Below the pieces are notes generated by a model, which was not told where the DNA came from, searched no databases, and was given only the letters and a program-made list of their open reading frames with translations. From NCBI RefSeq assembly GCF_050947335.1, contig NW_027473595.1, positions 124,001 through 188,000 of the forward strand: DNA of 64,000 nt, read 5' to 3'. The position numbers and the translations under genes are program-made. The stretch is from Megachile rotundata. Taxonomy: Eukaryota; Arthropoda; Insecta; Hymenoptera; Megachilidae. This document shows positions 62,051 through 64,000 of the stretch, piece by piece. Positions within the stretch are counted from its first letter, which is position 1. Every line of letters begins with the position of its first letter.

Positions 62051-62580
62051 GCTTATTATTATCAATCTAACTCATATTATTAGCCATATTATGCTTATAT
62101 GATCGATAGAACGAGAATTACTATACTCACTACTCTTAGTATTATCAATCTAACTCATATTATTAGCCATATTATGCGTATATTATCGATAGAACGACAA
62201 TTACTATACTTATTACTCTTATTATTATCAATCTAACTCATATTATTGACCATATTATGCAGATATGATCGATAGAACGACAATTACTATACTTATTACT
62301 CTTATTATTATCAATCTAAGTCATATTATTAGCCATATTATGCTTATATTATCGATAGAACGACAATTACTATACTTATTACGCTTATTATTATCAATCT
62401 AACTCATATTATTAGCCATATTATGCTTATATGATCGATAGAACGAGAATTACTATACTCACTACTCTTAGTATTATCAATCTAACTCATATTATTAGCC
62501 ATATTATGCGTATATTATCGATAGAACGACAATTACTATACTTATTACTCTTATTATTATCAATCTAACTCATATTATTG

Positions 62581-63677
62581 ACCATATTATGCAGATATGA
62601 TCGATAGCACGACATTTACTATATTTATTACGCTTATTATTATCAACCTAACTCGTATTATTAGCCATATTATGCTTATATGATCGATAGAACGACAATT
62701 ATTGTACTTATTACTCTTAACATTATCGATCTAACTCATATTATTAGCCATATTATGCTTATATGATCGATAGAACGACAATTACTATACTTATTACTCT
62801 TATTATTATGAATCCAACTCATATTATTAGACATATTATGCTTATATGATCGATAGAACTACAATTACTATACTCATTACTCTTATCATTATCAATCCAA
62901 CTCATATTATTACCCATATTATGCTCATATGATCGATAGAACGACAATTACTATACTTATTACACTTATTATTATCAATCTAACTCATATTATTAGCCAT
63001 ATTATGCTTAAATGATCGATAGAACGACAATTACTATACTTATTACTCTTATTATTATCAATCTAACTCATATTATTAGCCATATTATGCTTATATGATC
63101 GATAGAACGACAACTACTATACTCACTACTCTTATTATTATCAATCTAACTCATATTATTACCCATATTATGCTTATATGATCGATAGAACGACAATTAC
63201 TATACTTATTACTCTTATTATTATCAATCTAACTCATATTATTAGCCATATTATGCTTATATGATCGATAGAAGGACAATCACTATACTTATTACTCTTA
63301 TTATTATCTACCTAACTCATATTATTAGCCATATTATGCTTATATTATCGATAGAACGACAATTGCTATACTTATTACTTTTATTAGTATGAATCGAACT
63401 CATATTATTAACCATATTATGCAATTATGATCGATAGAACGACAATTACTATACTTATTACACTTATTACTATCAATCTAACTCATATTATTAGCCATAT
63501 TATGCTTAAATGATCGATAGAACGACAATTACTATACTTATTACTCTTATTATTATCAATCTACCTCATATTATTAGCCATATTATGCTTATATGATCGA
63601 TAGAACGACAATTACTATACTCACTACTCTTATTATTATCAATCTAACTCATATTATTAGCCATATTGTGCTTATAT
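62581..63677 (+). repeat. C-type segment, third copy (partners 55194-56290, 59593-60518)
   Basis: Matches 55194-56290 at +7387 bp (89 x 83), and its first 926 bp also match 59593-60518 at +2988 bp. It ends near 63677, where GATCGATAG faces TATTGATAG in the first copy. Confidence 0.88.
63178..63260 (+). repeat. Representative consensus monomer (83 bp)
   Basis: This copy matches the commonest base at every position that I judged by eye. It starts ATGATCGATAGAACGACAAT and ends GCCATATTATGCTTAT. Composition is 29 A, 34 T, 14 C and 6 G. It contains two CpGs (ATCGAT and AACGAC), a ClaI-type ATCGAT and an overlapping GATC. Short internal echoes are visible: CATATTAT occurs twice 12 bp apart near the 3' end, and CTTATTACT is followed 9 bp later by CTTATTATT. 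These suggest that the monomer itself grew from shorter repeats, which is inference. Confidence 0.95.
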
Positions 63678-64000
63678 GATCGATAGAACGACAATTACTA
63701 TACTTATTACTCTTATTATTATCAATCTAACTCATATTATTAGCCATATTATGCTTATATGATCGATAGAAGGACAATCACTATACTTATTACTCTTACT
63801 ATTATCTACCTAACTCATATTATTAGCCATATTATGCTTATATTATCGATAGAACGACAATTGCTATACTTATTACTCTTATTATTATAAATCTAACTCA
63901 TATTTTTAGCCACATTATGCTTATATGATCGATAGAACGACAATTACTGTACTCATTACTCTTATTATTATCAATCTAACTCATATTATTAGCCATATTA

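Larger units (their letters stand above)
1..64000 (+). repeat. 83-bp AT-rich satellite array filling the window
   Basis: The entire window apart from the N run is a head-to-tail array of one 83-bp monomer, roughly 770 copies. The phase can be followed from the first monomer start at 59 to the last at the window end. The window opens at monomer position 26 and closes at position 76, taking the A of ATGATCGATAG as position 1, so the array continues beyond both edges. All monomers are in the same orientation. The best conserved stretches are TGATCGAT, ACGACAATTACTATA, AATCTAACTCATATTATTA and CATATTATG. Variation is concentrated just after ATCGAT, after TATACTT, in the CTCTTATTATTATC stretch, at AGCC, and in the GCTTAT link. 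Satellite identity is read directly from the sequence. A centromeric or heterochromatic location is inferred. I do not recognise the family. Confidence 0.98.
45559..64000 (+). repeat. Block C: C-type monomers
   Basis: Beyond the gap the monomers carry ATTATTGTACTT, CTTATCATTATCGATC, CTTAACATTATCGATC, TATCTACCTAAC, ACAATCACTATAC, CTCATATGATCG, GCGTATATTATCG and frequent CTTAAATG. GATTGAAC and TGTGGATATG from block A are absent. Some monomers resemble B (GCAGATATG with AGCAC), so C is closer to B than to A. The first 8.4 kb has many private indels; from about 53970 the phase is exact. No gene is seen in it. Confidence 0.85.

Noticed and set aside
1..64000. CRISPR array
   Set aside because: The period is constant and the whole 83 bp is repetitive. 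There are no unique spacers between short repeats and no cas genes.
1..64000. Transposon or retroelement insertion
   Set aside because: No stretch leaves the 83-bp pattern, and no long coding frame, terminal repeat or target-site duplication was seen.
1..64000. CENP-B box-like motif
   Set aside because: No match to the TTCG...CGGG arrangement was seen. The monomer has too few G and C, and no CGGG was noticed.
1..64000. Telomeric or simple microsatellite repeat
   Set aside because: The TTATTATTATC stretch is short and part of each 83-bp monomer. No telomere-type hexamer run occurs.
1..64000. ATCGAT/TATCGATA palindromes as operator or origin sites
   Set aside because: They occur in nearly every monomer as part of the consensus. 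Their dyad is only 6-8 bp, with no extended hairpin or associated gene.

Overview
The whole window is satellite DNA: one head-to-tail tandem array of an 83-bp, AT-rich monomer, about 770 copies, interrupted only by a run of 100 Ns at 45459-45558. I found no protein gene, RNA gene, mobile element, CRISPR array or inverted monomer. A textbook-consensus monomer sits at 63178-63260 (29 A, 34 T, 14 C, 6 G; 24% GC). Every monomer reads in the same direction, and the written strand is poor in G. A satellite this long and uniform, with higher-order repeats and a 100-N scaffold gap, points to a eukaryotic genome assembly, probably a centromeric, pericentromeric or other heterochromatic region. I do not recognise the satellite family and cannot name the organism.

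Layout by monomer variants: block A1 (1 to about 10929) and block A2 (about 26450-35066) share one set of variants (TTGTTACTC, GATTGAAC, TGTGGATATG, ATATTATCGATAG). Block B1 (about 10930-26449) and block B2 (35067-45458) share another (GCAGATATG, GATAGCACGACATTT, TTGCACTCACTA, CAACCCAAC, ATTAACC). Block C (45559-64000), beyond the gap, has a third (ATTATTGTACTT, TATCTACCTAAC, CTTAAATG, ACAATCACTA). Within blocks, stretches of 8 to 89 monomers recur almost unchanged, usually at spacings that are exact multiples of 83 bp. This is the signature of unequal exchange or segmental amplification in register.

The largest copy event is a 10.39-kb stretch (12744-23135) that reappears at 35067-45458 with no difference seen where I compared them. 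It ends exactly at the gap, so it may be either a very recent amplification or an assembly duplication. Two zones (1 to about 4150, and 45559 to about 53970) are littered with private 1-bp insertions and deletions, while the rest keeps the 83-bp phase almost perfectly. This looks more like uncorrected sequence than biology, although array-edge decay is possible.

Nothing here behaves as a gene system. The points of interest are the mosaic block architecture, the nested higher-order repeats, the register-perfect spacing, the retained CpGs and the questions about assembly quality.
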